DNA of 64,000 nt from Guptibacillus hwajinpoensis (GTDB taxonomy: Bacteria; Bacillota; Bacilli; Bacillales; Bacillaceae_O). A model generated the notes under the pieces. The model saw nothing but the letters and a program-made list of their open reading frames with translations, had not been told where the DNA came from and made no database searches. Positions 53,512 to 62,895 of this stretch are shown piece after piece; the stretch's first letter is position 1; the number at the start of each line of letters is the position of its first letter. The position numbers and the translations under genes were made by a program. The stretch lies in assembly GCA_016841765.1 (NCBI GenBank), contig JAENYN010000013.1:1-64000 (forward strand). The letters run 5' to 3'.

Positions 53512-54522
53512 TCAATAATCAATTTTCATATCGCCGAATTTGATCCAGCCTTTTTTCCTCATCCACTCAGATAGTATCAGACTGATGACAGCAGGTCCAA
53601 CGAAATGCAACAGAATAACAGCGAGAAAGATATCCCATGAAAAGCCCATTACAGAAAACGACATGATTTGGCCGACCAGGCCGCTCGTTCCCATGCCTGC
53701 CCCAGCGGCGTTATTGGTAAGCTCGAGCCATACTGTCGCGAAAGGAGCAAGAAGGGCTCCGGCAACTGTAGGCGGAATGAGAATATATGGATTTTTTACG
53801 ATATTCGCGACCTGGAGCATGGATGTGCCGATCCCCTGGGCCAGCCAGCCACCGACCCCGTTTTCACGATAACTGCTTGTCGCAAAACCAATCATTTGTG
53901 CAGCACACCCGATTGTCGCCGCGCCAGCCGCCAGGCCATGCAGGTCAAGCATCAACGCGATTGCAAGACTTGAGATAGGCGCTGTCAGGGCCCATCCCAT
54001 TAAGACCGCCACTAAAATTCCCATAATAAACGGCCGCTGATCGGTCGACCACATGATCACTTCGCCAAACCACTCCGTGAAACCCTGGATATACGGCCCT
54101 ACAAGAGCAGCAACAGCATACCCAGTCAGTAATGTGACGAGCGGTGTGACAATGATATCAAGCCTTGTTTCCTTGCTGACAAGTTTACCAATTTCGGCTG
54201 AAATCAGCGCCGCAACATAACTTCCAGCCGGTCCGCCAAGCTGGCCGCCTGCTGAACCGGTAATGATGGCCGCAAAAATGACAAGCGGAGGAGCCTGAAG
54301 ACCATAAGCTATGGCACCGCCGATTGCTGCTCCCATCAGGCCCATGGCAAGCGTGCCGATTTCTACAAGGAATCCGAGCTGCGGTATCTGCTCCCCGATT
54401 GTTTTTATGATCAGTCCGATAATCAATGATGAAAAAAGTCCCAGGGCCATATAGCTTAAAGCCGTAACGAAATAGACTTTCGGCGAAAGTGTGACCCCTT
54501 TTTTAGCTAAAAATTCCCTCAT
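53512..54522 (-). CDS. PTS EIIC-like membrane protein (PfoR/YtoI-like group)
   Basis: A 336-aa integral membrane protein with about eight to nine hydrophobic segments, related to the second PTS EIIC family (PTS_EIIC_2) that includes PfoR. The segments LMGAAIGGAIAYGLQAPPLVIFA, GSAGGQLGGPAGSYVA and NPYILIPPTVAGALLAPFAT are typical. No EIIA or EIIB domain or gene is nearby, so sugar phosphorylation is doubtful. It may be a transporter or sensor. The start MREFLAKK follows GGGGGGAAAACAG. It is probably co-transcribed with ytpP. Confidence 0.8.
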   Translation of the reverse strand: MREFLAKKGVTLSPKVYFVTALSYMALGLFSSLIIGLIIKTIGEQIPQLGFLVEIGTLAMGLMGAAIGGAIAYGLQAPPLVIFAAIITGSAGGQLGGPAGSYVAALISAEIGKLVSKETRLDIIVTPLVTLLTGYAVAALVGPYIQGFTEWFGEVIMWSTDQRPFIMGILVAVLMGWALTAPISSLAIALMLDLHGLAAGAATIGCAAQMIGFATSSYRENGVGGWLAQGIGTSMLQVANIVKNPYILIPPTVAGALLAPFATVWLELTNNAAGAGMGTSGLVGQIMSFSVMGFSWDIFLAVILLHFVGPAVISLILSEWMRKKGWIKFGDMKIDY

Positions 54523-54620
54523 CTGTTTTCCCCCCGCATTTATTTTTATCCCCTTCTTATTATAGAGAGTTTTCGACAGGTGTAAAGACACTTGTATATG
54601 ACATTAGTAGGAAATTCAGT

Positions 54621-54649
54621 TTGCCAGTCTCCGAGAATCGTTCTATAAT
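54621..54649 (+). promoter_or_regulatory. sigma-A promoter of the chemoreceptor gene
   Basis: TTGCCA (54621-54626), 17-nt spacer, TATAAT (54644-54649), 42 nt before the start codon. No sigma-D motif was seen. Confidence 0.8.
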
Positions 54650-54691
54650 TAGTAAAATGGTGAAATTTTTGGTGAATAAAGGGGGATTTTG

Positions 54692-56914
54692 GTGAAAACA
54701 ATACGCAGTAAAATTCGTATGATTGTCGGTGTTTCACTGTCTGCACTTCTAATTGTCTTACTTTTTACTACGGTCTTTTTTACTATGCAGGAAAATGTAA
54801 AGGAAAAACAGCAAAATTTGAACCAGGCTATTACGATGAGCCAGGATATCATGATCAAAATGAGTGAAATCAGGGGTATTGAACAGAATTTCTTAAGAAC
54901 TCCATCCACGGAGCTGGCCCAGCAATTGAATAACCTTGCGGATGATATGATCGAAATGTCAAGTAATGCCGAAAAGCAGTTTGAAAACGAGCCCGGCTTA
55001 AAAAAGCAGTTCACTGAACTATCAAGCCTCACCAACCAATATCGCGACAAATTCCAGCCGCTTGCCGCTATGTTCAAGCAGCTTGGCTACTCTGACACCG
55101 AAGGGCTTAAAGGCAGCCTTATGTCAATCCATGAATCATTTGATGAGTATGCCGGCATGTCAGGGGATACAGATGCCGACGAGCAGCTCACCAAAGTCAA
55201 AATGCTGGAAGCGCAATTTATTGCCAGTGGAAATACCGAAACATATGAACAGCTCCAGGGTGAAATTGATACATATGAATCACTTGTGGCGGACGCGGCA
55301 CAAGAAGAAAGCAGTTTTACAACTGACTTTTTGAAATACCGAAGCGCCCTTGACACGATCCAATCAGCCTTTGTCCGTTCCGAAACGATCACATCAGATT
55401 TCGGAAAAATTGCAGAATCGGTTGCAGCAGAAACGGCTGCTGTCAAACAAGGGGTTGCCGATGAGTTATCTAAACTCTCAGACGAGCAGCAAAAACTCCG
55501 CAGCTATTTAATAGCCGGCCTGATCGCCATCGGCATCCTGACCGTTACCGGGATACTGGGCATGAGCATTTATTTGACCCGGACTATCACGAAATCGATC
55601 CAGTCGCTGAAAAAAGGGGCTGAAGTTATTGGTGAAGGGAACCTTTCCTTCCGGGTGGACGTCGCTTCAAAGGATGAGATGGGAGACCTTGCTGAAACAT
55701 TCAACCATATGGCTGAAAAAATGCAGCATACGATGAAAAACGTCCTAAATGCCTCTTCGGAATTATCGGCATCATCGGAAAATCTCACGGTAGTTTCACG
55801 GGAGACAAACGCCAGCGCCCTGGAAGTGAATGAAGCCATTCACCAGGTAGCAAAAGGTGCACAGGATCAAGCCGAACAAATCGAAACGAGCAATCAACTG
55901 CTCCACTCCGTTTCCAGGGCAATAAGTGAAACGAGTGAATCAGCTTCGGCAATCAACGCTGATGCGAGTTCTGCTGAAAAAGAGGGATCTGAAGGTTTAC
56001 GGGTTATGGCTGAACTGGACCGGGTTTCACAGGATTTCGTGAAGCTGGCTGCCAGCCTGACCGAACAGGTAAAACATGCAGCCGAGCAATCCCAACAAAT
56101 CAACCATATCGTCCATACGATCGAAGAAATTGCTGAGAACACTAACCTTCTTGCTCTTAACGCAGCGATAGAATCGGCACGGGCAGGAGAATCCGGCCGG
56201 GGATTTGCTGTGGTTGCAAAAGAGGTCCGCAAACTGGCAGAAAGATCCAAAGGGGAAGCACGTTCAATCAAGGGTCTGATTGAACAAATGTCAGCAAACA
56301 TGGAACAGCTTGCAGGCGAAGCAGAAGCCATTGATCATCTTCAGGAAACACAGCTTTATTCTGTCGACAGGACCAAAGCCGCCTTCGAGGCGATTGTGGC
56401 AAATGTCTCCCATATCGGCTCAGCGGCAGGTGCAGTCCATAAAGCATTCCAGCACGTGGAAGAATCTAACCGCGAACTTGCTTCCAAACTTACAGAAGTA
56501 AGCGCGATATCAGAAGAATCAGCAGCCACTGCTGAACAGGTCAGCGCCTCAAGCGAAAGCCAGATGCATGGAATCGAACAGGTCAGCAATGCCGCCACTC
56601 ATCTTGATGAAATTGCCAGGCTGCTGAAACAGCAGGTCTCCCAATTTGAAATCGGAGAGTACGAGGATGAAGAAACCGGCTGGCCTGAAGAGCTTCATGG
56701 AGAAAACACGATTGACCCGGAGGAAGAACATGCGGAAAACCTCATTGACAATTCCGGCCCGGATTCATTTGACGAGCCCGCTGAACAAGAAGTGGCCGCA
56801 TCTGCTGAAGACAAGCATCAGGAAGAAGCTGAACAAATATCATTCGACGAAAACAAAGAGGAAGAAGCAGAGGATACAGAACAAGAAGACGCGGACCCGC
56901 CAGCTGATAAATAG
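54692..56914 (+). CDS. methyl-accepting chemotaxis protein with large helical sensor and acidic tail
   Basis: A 740-aa chemoreceptor. TM1 (about 10-30) and TM2 (about 273-293) enclose a 240-residue all-helical extracytoplasmic region. Its [13 protein letters not shown] and [13 protein letters not shown] resemble the HBM (helical bimodular) sensor motifs. A HAMP domain follows (about 294-347), then the signalling coiled coil with the tip [20 protein letters not shown]. Beyond the signalling domain is an ~85-residue Glu/Asp-rich tail. The start is GTG, with GGGGG seven nt upstream. It is an orphan receptor, with no che genes in the window. Ligand unknown. Confidence 0.92.
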   Translation: MKTIRSKIRMIVGVSLSALLIVLLFTTVFFTMQENVKEKQQNLNQAITMSQDIMIKMSEIRGIEQNFLRTPSTELAQQLNNLADDMIEMSSNAEKQFENEPGLKKQFTELSSLTNQYRDKFQPLAAMFKQLGYSDTEGLKGSLMSIHESFDEYAGMSGDTDADEQLTKVKMLEAQFIASGNTETYEQLQGEIDTYESLVADAAQEESSFTTDFLKYRSALDTIQSAFVRSETITSDFGKIAESVAAETAAVKQGVADELSKLSDEQQKLRSYLIAGLIAIGILTVTGILGMSIYLTRTITKSIQSLKKGAEVIGEGNLSFRVDVASKDEMGDLAETFNHMAEKMQHTMKNVLNASSELSASSENLTVVSRETNASALEVNEAIHQVAKGAQDQAEQIETSNQLLHSVSRAISETSESASAINADASSAEKEGSEGLRVMAELDRVSQDFVKLAASLTEQVKHAAEQSQQINHIVHTIEEIAENTNLLALNAAIESARAGESGRGFAVVAKEVRKLAERSKGEARSIKGLIEQMSANMEQLAGEAEAIDHLQETQLYSVDRTKAAFEAIVANVSHIGSAAGAVHKAFQHVEESNRELASKLTEVSAISEESAATAEQVSASSESQMHGIEQVSNAATHLDEIARLLKQQVSQFEIGEYEDEETGWPEELHGENTIDPEEEHAENLIDNSGPDSFDEPAEQEVAASAEDKHQEEAEQISFDENKEEEAEDTEQEDADPPADK

Positions 56915-56975
56915 TTCAGGCAGACTAAAAGGGAGAAAATATTGATTCTGGATTATTTTCTTTTTATCACCATAA

Positions 56976-57036
56976 AAAACAAAAAGAACAGCGAGCCGAC
57001 TGATGAAATTCCTTTTGGCTTGCTGTTCTTCTTTTT
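56976..57036 (+). terminator. terminator after the chemoreceptor gene
   Basis: AAAAAGAACAGC pairs with GCTGTTCTTCTTTTT, with an inner AGCC/GGCT pairing. Confidence 0.85.
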
Positions 57037-57128
57037 AGTGTGGAAATATGGCTAGCGGATATGATTTCCTAGATACCGGCGTGAAATGGTGCAACTCAAG
57101 AACTTATAAAACGAACTAGTGATTGATA

Positions 57129-57631
57129 ATTCAGTGTTTATATTCCTCTCGTTTTCCTGAGTAAGCGTAGTGAATGTGGGTTCAGTGCTTATATTCTTCT
57201 CTTCTTCCTGATTAAGCGCACTGAATGAGGATTCAGTGCCTATACTTTTCTCTTTTTCCTGATTAAGCGCACTGAATTAGGGTTCAGTGCTTATATTCTT
57301 CTCATTCTCCTGATTATGCGCACTGAATAATGATTCAGTGCTTATACTCTTCTCATTCTCCTGATTATGCGCACTGAATGAGGATTCAGTGCTTATACTC
57401 TTCTAATTCTCCTAATTATGCGCACTGAATGAAGATTCAGTGCCTATACTCTTCTCATTCTCCTGATTATGCGCACTGAATAAAGATTCAGTGCCTATAC
57501 TCTTCTCATTCTCCTGATTATGCGCACTGAATGAGGATTCAGTGCTTATACTCTTCTCATTTTCCTAATTAAGCTCACTGAATAAGGATTCAGTGCCTTC
57601 ATTCTACTTATTCTTCTAATGACAGCCACTG
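57129..57631. repeat. ten-unit 51-nt tandem repeat array
   Basis: Units begin at 57129, 57180, 57231, 57282, 57333, 57384, 57435, 57486, 57537 and 57588 (the last partial), exactly 51 nt apart. Each starts (A/G)TTCAGTGC, runs through a pyrimidine-rich middle (TATACTCTTCTCATTCTCCT) and ends GCGCACTGAAT plus four nt. GCACTGAAT-NNNN-ATTCAGTGC at each junction is a nine-bp hairpin. Central units are nearly identical and the edge units diverge. Stop codons recur in each frame I checked, so it is not coding. It fills most of the 56915-57839 gap; I see no gene in the remainder (57632-57839). Confidence 0.92.
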
Positions 57632-57839
57632 TACAAAATGCGCTCCTGCCTTCCCGGACGCCCGTGTAAAGCAAATGCCGGCATCGGAAAAGAATGGATC
57701 AACCACTAAGACTGCCTCCATTTTCATTACGTACATATCGAAAGGGATCATACAGATAGGCTGTCCCTATTCGTATTAATCCCCCCTCAAAATGTTTATG
57801 ATTCCTCCCTTTCAGCCGGCCACACTGCTAAAGAACCTG

Positions 57840-58367
57840 TTACTCCTCTTGCTCTTTTTTCACAATAGAACGAATGATTTTCATCATCTTCCTGCTGTCA
57901 GCAGCAAGTTCATTCATTTTCGTTTCTGTTGTGATTTTGGCACCGCCGATTCCGGTGGTGACTTCATATTCCTTGTCTCCCGCAGGTATGACACTTAAAA
58001 AGCCAAAGCGGCCATCTCCTTTGAATGATTCAAGCAATAACGGCTCCTCAGCTTTTGCCAAATCTTTGTACAACGCTTGGCTTGTCTCATCCTCCAGTTG
58101 ATTAAAAAACAAGAGAAACTGTTGGCCATCTTCGGACAAAACAAAATTATTGCCATCTTCGGATTCAATTTTCATATCTTGAGGGACATAAAATTCCATA
58201 AGCTTGGTATTTTTGTTCGGTTCTGTCGGATTGGCATTAAACTCTTCCTTGACAGCGGTTTCCGTTTCCGCCAGCACGTCTTCTTCCGATTGGGTGCAGC
58301 CGGAGAGAAAAGCGGCGGCCGTCAGGATTGTGATTAGTATAAATATAAGCTGGTTCAATCGGGGCAT
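57840..58367 (-). CDS. lipoprotein of unknown function
   Basis: A 175-aa predicted lipoprotein. A short signal peptide (LIFILITILTAAAFLSGC) ends in lipobox LSGC. The mature domain starts TQSEEDVLAE and contains YVPQDMKIESEDGNNFVLSEDG and a basic C-terminus. I do not recognise the family. RBS GGAGGGGGAGCTT. It is divergent from ytoQ and next to the 51-nt repeat array. No terminator is obvious after it. Confidence 0.85.
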   Translation of the reverse strand: MPRLNQLIFILITILTAAAFLSGCTQSEEDVLAETETAVKEEFNANPTEPNKNTKLMEFYVPQDMKIESEDGNNFVLSEDGQQFLLFFNQLEDETSQALYKDLAKAEEPLLLESFKGDGRFGFLSVIPAGDKEYEVTTGIGGAKITTETKMNELAADSRKMMKIIRSIVKKEQEE

Positions 58368-58590
58368 AAGCTCCCCCTCCTTGGCGAGTCTTTTTTCCTA
58401 TACTTATCTTACCCTATTCTTTTTTTTTATGCTAAAAAAATCCGTTAAATCTGTACAGGCTGCAGAGCTGAATGACAAATAACCGTAACACCTTTTCCTG
58501 TTCCTGTGAATAGTCCCTTTATCCGGAAATGTGATGCCAATTTTGATACAATAGTCAAGAAGATAATTAATTAGAAAGAGGAGGGTTAAT

Positions 58591-59037
58591 ATGGAACTTA
58601 CCGTGTATCTCGCCGGACAAATCCATGATGACTGGAGACAGCAATTAAAGGAAAAAGCAAAAGAAAAAGGGCTGCCGATCACGTTTGTCGGACCGATGGA
58701 AAATCATGACAGATCCGATGATATCGGTGAAGAAATTCTTGGCAAGCAGCCCAATAACATTTTTAAAGACGACAAGGCATCAGACTTCAATAATCTGCGC
58801 ACCCAGGTGCTCATTCAAAAAGCGGATCTTGTTGTAGGCTTATTCGGCGAAAAATATAAGCAATGGAACACCGCCATGGATGCCAGCACCGCAATCGCGT
58901 TGAATAAGCCGCTTATTCTGATTCGCCCTGAGTCACTTCATCATCCTCTGAAAGAACTCTCTAACAAAGCGACAGTGACCGTCGAATCCCTTGATCAGGC
59001 TTTACAGGGGCTGTCGTATATATTTGAGACAGAGTAG
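58591..59037 (+). CDS. ytoQ: YtoQ family protein
   Basis: A 148-aa cytoplasmic protein of the YtoQ family. The opening LTVYLAGQIHDDWR, the ITFVGPMENHDRSDDIGEEI segment and KADLVVGLFGEKYKQWN resemble the nucleoside 2-deoxyribosyltransferase-like fold. Catalytic activity is not established. RBS AGAGGAGGGTTAAT. Position matches the ytpP-ytoQ-ytoP neighbourhood of B. subtilis. Confidence 0.92.
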   Translation: MELTVYLAGQIHDDWRQQLKEKAKEKGLPITFVGPMENHDRSDDIGEEILGKQPNNIFKDDKASDFNNLRTQVLIQKADLVVGLFGEKYKQWNTAMDASTAIALNKPLILIRPESLHHPLKELSNKATVTVESLDQALQGLSYIFETE

Positions 59038-59117
59038 AAAAAACAGAGGATTTCTCCTTAACAAAAAGACCGGCATCTGCCCTAACATCAAAGCTGTTTT
59101 AACAAGTTGATATAAAA

Positions 59118-59154
59118 CCAAAAAGGCCTGGAAAACAATCCAGGCCTTTTTGGT
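59118..59154 (+). terminator. terminator after ytoQ
   Basis: AAAAAGGCCTGG and CCAGGCCTTTTT form the stem around AAAACAAT. It may also stop transcripts arriving from uspA on the other strand. Confidence 0.88.
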
Positions 59155-59307
59155 TACTACTTATAATGTTATTTTAGTGCTAAGCATACGATGTTTTAGT
59201 ATGTTGTTTCACCTGTTTTCACCATTTTCTCTACGGCACCGGAACTGCTTATTACCCCAAGCGGGACTTTTACAGGCAGCAATTTTTTACCACACAGCCA
59301 GCAAACC

Positions 59308-59742
59308 CTATTTCACAAGTGTGACCGGAATGTCAGAGAGATGAAGGACCTTTGTGCTGGTGGAACCCATCACCATGTTTTTCACACGGCCCATGCCCCG
59401 TGTCCCCATAACGATAATGTCAGCAGCCATTTCTTCAGCCGTTTCCACGATTTTTTCTGCCGGATCCCCGGTTTCCACTCTTGATTCAGCCTTCAGACCG
59501 GCCTTTTCAAATATCGGAAGCAGTTTGGAAACATCTTTCATGCCCTCATCGTAATAGTAACTGCCAAGGTCCTCTTTGCTGATAAACATGCGGGCATGCG
59601 ATGAATGGAGCGGTTGTTGAACGTTTAGGATGACAATCACCGGGTTGTCACTGTCTTCATTCCCTCCATAATGGCTGACGATAAATTCTGCGGCACGAAC
59701 GGAATTTTCTGAGCCATCAGATGTTACGAGTATTTTTTTCAT
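59308..59742 (-). CDS. universal stress protein (UspA family)
   Basis: A 144-aa Usp-domain protein. The N-terminal KKILVTSDGSENSVRAAEF and the C-terminal ATP-binding pattern GTRGMGRVKNMVMGSTSTKV (G-2x-G-9x-G-S/T) suggest nucleotide binding. The start MKKILVT follows GGAGGGAAACTCA. Its first 26 bp overlap the end of the DUF84 gene, so translation is probably coupled. The role is likely in stress adaptation; no specific target can be inferred. Confidence 0.93.
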   Translation of the reverse strand: MKKILVTSDGSENSVRAAEFIVSHYGGNEDSDNPVIVILNVQQPLHSSHARMFISKEDLGSYYYDEGMKDVSKLLPIFEKAGLKAESRVETGDPAEKIVETAEEMAADIIVMGTRGMGRVKNMVMGSTSTKVLHLSDIPVTLVK

Positions 59743-60292
59743 TGAGTTTCCCTCCATCCTGTTCTATCTTTCTTCCAACAAGAGACCTGGCATGGTATTG
59801 GTGTTGCCCTGCTAACAATTTCACCAGATGCTGATACATTTCCTGCCGGGTTACCATTCCATTTGTGAATATTCCTATAGCACCTTCTTTTTTCCGGATC
59901 TCTTCCCTTTTCGTAAACCAGTCCATCACTTCTCCCAGTTCCCGACCTTCCCTCACTTTCTCAGACACTTCATCAGGCAGCAAAAACCGGGCACCGCTCG
60001 CAATGACCACTTTGCCCTTGCGATCGGCAAGGGCTCCCCAATTGCAGACAAACATTCCATATTTTGAATCCGTGACCCCGCCTTCAAGGCCGATAGCCAC
60101 GTCTGCATCAACTTTTTCGAGACAGGCTTTTGCACGATTGATTGCACCCTGGGCCGTTTGTTCATCCCCAAAAGGCTGGGAGGAAACATCGGAAGGCACG
60201 TTAAGGCTGACAAATTCGTTGTCCGTCTCGCCGAAAACGTCCTTTACGGCCCCTTCCTTGACAGGATTGGTCGAGCCGATTGCAATTTTCAT
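59717..60292 (-). CDS. DUF84 non-canonical purine NTP phosphatase (YjjX-like)
   Basis: A 191-aa protein of the DUF84/YjjX family, inosine/xanthosine triphosphatases that cleanse nucleotide pools. The N-terminal KIAIGSTNPVKEGAVKDVF, the VSSQPFGDEQTAQGAINRA metal region and AIGLEGGVTDSKYGMFVCNW are diagnostic. The C-terminal ~25 residues overlap uspA. RBS AGGGGTGCCAAG. Pairing of a house-cleaning NTPase with a stress protein is plausible but unproven. Confidence 0.9.
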   Translation of the reverse strand: MKIAIGSTNPVKEGAVKDVFGETDNEFVSLNVPSDVSSQPFGDEQTAQGAINRAKACLEKVDADVAIGLEGGVTDSKYGMFVCNWGALADRKGKVVIASGARFLLPDEVSEKVREGRELGEVMDWFTKREEIRKKEGAIGIFTNGMVTRQEMYQHLVKLLAGQHQYHARSLVGRKIEQDGGKLNEKNTRNI

Positions 60293-60349
60293 CTTGGCAC
60301 CCCTTTTTTCAGTTTACCGGTTCCGGGAAGCCGGCAAACATATTGTCTG

Positions 60350-60381
60350 TAAAAAAGAAGCCGTTTCCGGCTTCTTTTTTG
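60350..60381. terminator. terminator after ytoP
   Basis: AAAAAAGAAGCC and GGCTTCTTTTTT form a stem with a GTTTCC-type loop. It lies between ytoP and the DUF84 gene on the same strand. Confidence 0.88.
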
Positions 60382-60390
60382 CTATATAGA

Positions 60391-60470
60391 AAAGCATAAA
60401 TTGTCAGCAAGGGCATATTTCAAAGCAGCTGACAATTTTAAGAATGTAGATAAGGGCAGCATGCCTCTAT
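60391..60470 (-). repeat. ~80-nt dispersed element, copy 1
   Basis: Minus strand: AGAGGCATGCTGCCCTTATC, then TACATTCTTA, AATTGTCAGCTGC and CCCTTGCTGACAATTTATGC. It matches the plus-strand sequence at 63876-63955 nearly throughout. ATTGTCAGC and GCTGACAAT inside form a stem. Confidence 0.75.
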
Positions 60471-60516
60471 CTTCCCCTAAAAGCTCTCCAATCAGCGAGT
60501 TTTCTTTCGTATTTTA

Positions 60517-61590
60517 TCATCCATTTTGACGAATGGAATCCACTGTGGACTGGTCTGAAGAACGGACCAGTTTAAGCAGCAGCTCCTTTGCGGCAGCATA
60601 ATCATCAACATGGATCATCGAGGCAGCAGTATGGATATAACGCGAACAGATTCCAACTACTGCTGATGGTACACCATTATTGGAAAGGTGGACCCTTCCT
60701 GCGTCAGTTCCCCCCTGGGAAATAAAGTACTGATATGGGATATCATTGCTCTCGGCAGTATCGAGTATGAACTCACGCATTCCTTTATGTGTGACCATCG
60801 ATCGGTCGAAAATGCGGAGCAGCGCGCCCTTGCCAAGCTGCCCAAACTCTTTTTTATCTCCGGTCATATCGTTGGCAGGAGACGCATCAAGTGCATAAAA
60901 AAGATCCGGTTTGATCATATTGGCAGCTGTTTGAGCCCCGCGCAGGCCAACTTCTTCCTGAACAGTGGCACCGGAATACAGGATATTCGGCAGGCTTTCA
61001 CCTTCCAATTCCTTCAGCAATTCGATGGCAAGCCCAACACCATACCGGTTATCCCACGCCTTGGCAAGTATCTTCTTCCGATTTGCCATGGGGGTGAACG
61101 GACAAATTGGAGTGATTTGCTGGCCCGGTTTAATGCCGATCTCCCTGGCATCCTCACGGTCATCCGCACCGATATCGATCAGCATATTTTTTATTTCAAT
61201 GGGCTTTTTTCGCTTCTCCTCATCCAGCAAATGAGGGGGGATTGAGCCGATGACACCGGTAACCGGCCCGTTTTCTGTAATGACCTGGACCCGCTGGGCA
61301 AGAAGCACCTGGCTCCACCAGCCGCCAAGTGTCTGAAAACGGAGCATGCCGTTGTCCGTAATGCCTGTCACCATAAAGCCGACTTCATCCATATGGCCGG
61401 CAACCATGATGCGCGGCCCCGTTTCTCCACTCTTTTTAACGCCGAACACACCACCGAGATTGTCCTGGATGATTTCATCGGAAACCTTTTCCAATTCTGA
61501 TTTCACATATTTGCGAACTTCATGTTCGAAACCCGGAGCACCTGGAATCTCAGTCAGTGTCTTGAACATATTTAATGTCGTTTCATTCAT
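60517..61590 (-). CDS. ytoP: M42-family aminopeptidase (YtoP)
   Basis: A 357-aa cobalt/zinc aminopeptidase of family M42 (glutamyl aminopeptidase/TET type). Two-metal-site residues are visible: H in [13 protein letters not shown], the bridging D in [14 protein letters not shown] in [14 protein letters not shown] in [11 protein letters not shown] and H in [13 protein letters not shown]. Members form large self-compartmentalised complexes that trim peptides. RBS GAAAGGAGAAAAAAG. The gene is monocistronic and divergent from ytzB. Confidence 0.95.
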   Translation of the reverse strand: MNETTLNMFKTLTEIPGAPGFEHEVRKYVKSELEKVSDEIIQDNLGGVFGVKKSGETGPRIMVAGHMDEVGFMVTGITDNGMLRFQTLGGWWSQVLLAQRVQVITENGPVTGVIGSIPPHLLDEEKRKKPIEIKNMLIDIGADDREDAREIGIKPGQQITPICPFTPMANRKKILAKAWDNRYGVGLAIELLKELEGESLPNILYSGATVQEEVGLRGAQTAANMIKPDLFYALDASPANDMTGDKKEFGQLGKGALLRIFDRSMVTHKGMREFILDTAESNDIPYQYFISQGGTDAGRVHLSNNGVPSAVVGICSRYIHTAASMIHVDDYAAAKELLLKLVRSSDQSTVDSIRQNG

Positions 61591-61819
61591 CTTTTTTCTC
61601 CTTTCAGCATAACCATTTCCTATTTCGGTGAATCTGAATATGTATCCCTTTTATTGTATCGAAACTCAAAGCATGTTTCCACTTCCAGCCAGCCGGTTTA
61701 ATAGAGGATTTTCCCATTCTTTTGTATAATACAACTAATATGAAATAACTTCACCTGCTTCTCATGCTTTAAAGGAAACAAGTTGAATCGACTTATTAAG
61801 GAAGGTAGGGAAAATATTC

Positions 61820-62131
61820 ATGAATCTAAAAAACGTTTTGATTGGCGCAGGCATCGGTGCCGCTGCTGCTGTGATTGTCATGCAGGCCCGTGACGAGCAA
61901 TCTATTTCTGCGGAAAAGGCGCTGAAGGATGCCAAAGATCTTTTCAAAGAAAAAGGACCCATTGACGGCTCCTGGATACATATGGTGCCGGAAGAAACCG
62001 AAAAATTCGGTTTGCCTTATACTGTATACAGGGGAGGCATTTCCCGTTCTTCGGAAGAACGGGCAGAACAATATGAGTTTATGATCGATGCAAAAACCGG
62101 AACGATCCTTGAAGTCGAAAAATCTGTATGA
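61820..62131 (+). CDS. ytzB: PepSY-domain protein YtzB
   Basis: A 103-aa protein. A short N-terminal hydrophobic stretch (VLIGAGIGAAAAVIVM) suggests a membrane anchor. The remainder is a PepSY-like domain ending YEFMIDAKTGTILEVEKS, a signature of the fold. PepSY domains often regulate proteases or bind in the cell envelope. RBS GAAGGTAGGG. Position beside ytoP matches B. subtilis ytzB. Confidence 0.9.
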   Translation: MNLKNVLIGAGIGAAAAVIVMQARDEQSISAEKALKDAKDLFKEKGPIDGSWIHMVPEETEKFGLPYTVYRGGISRSSEERAEQYEFMIDAKTGTILEVEKSV

Positions 62132-62222
62132 TTCACCGGTTGGAGTTCCTTCAGGCATAGACAAGGGAACCTTTCCCCCTGAAATCCAGCCGCTAAGCCG
62201 AACACTTGCATACAATTGAATG

Positions 62223-62252
62223 TAAAAAAACCCCGCTAATTGCGGGGTTTTC
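62223..62252. terminator. bidirectional terminator after ytzB
   Basis: AAAACCCCGC and GCGGGGTTTT form the stem with a short loop between convergent genes. Confidence 0.92.
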
Positions 62253-62255
62253 TCG

Positions 62256-62810
62256 TTAATGATAAACTTGCCTGCTGCCATATATATTGTTGGCTGTTGT
62301 CCACTCGGTTGTGGAATACTGGCGTTTTTCCCAAAAGAACATGAAGAATGCCGGAACAATCAAAATAAATGCAAGCAGCATGAGAATAACACTGACATGC
62401 ATGAATTTGCCGTTTTGATCCTTCTGGGCTTCTTCATAGTCTGCAACTGCCGGGAATACTGCAACATCCTGCAGTGTCAGCGCTTTGTCGTTTTGCGGAT
62501 CATAAAAGACGGTGTCCCGATGTGAAAAGGCAAAAAGGTTATCGCGGACCGTTTTATAAGTAGCCGTTCCGGCAACAACCTGCTTTATATCGCTTTCCTC
62601 GGAGGAAACTTCAAATAATTGCGTATTGCGGATTTCGAGGGAGCCGTTTTTGAAGTCGCTGTGCTCCTCTTTCAATTGCTTATTCACCGCAGACATCATT
62701 TCCGCATTGTATTTGCCAGTATTCTTGCCTTCTGCCGCAAATGCCTGCGATCCCATAACAGTTCCTGCCAGCATGACAGCTGTGAACAGTGCTGCAAACC
62801 ACTTTTTCAT
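62256..62810 (-). CDS. exported membrane protein of unknown function
   Basis: A 184-aa protein. It has a cleavable-looking signal peptide (residues 1-26, ending SQAFAAEG), an extracytoplasmic domain with EIRNTQLFEVSSEESDIKQV, and one membrane helix near the C-terminus (about 139-162, VSVILMLLAFILIVPAFFMFF). A short polar tail rich in Tyr, Ser and Thr ends VYH. I do not recognise a family. RBS AGGAGGGTAAAAGG. It sits between ytzB and ytnP with its own terminator. Confidence 0.85.
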   Translation of the reverse strand: MKKWFAALFTAVMLAGTVMGSQAFAAEGKNTGKYNAEMMSAVNKQLKEEHSDFKNGSLEIRNTQLFEVSSEESDIKQVVAGTATYKTVRDNLFAFSHRDTVFYDPQNDKALTLQDVAVFPAVADYEEAQKDQNGKFMHVSVILMLLAFILIVPAFFMFFWEKRQYSTTEWTTANNIYGSRQVYH

Positions 62811-62895
62811 CCTTTTACCCTCCTAGAGTCCATGATAATGAATCAGTTCATACTAATATAATAATAGTAGATACATAGAAAAGTTTCAATAACGG

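Noticed and set aside
57129-57631. CRISPR array
   Set aside because: The period is constant at 51 nt with similar sequence throughout; there are no unique spacers and no cas genes in the window.
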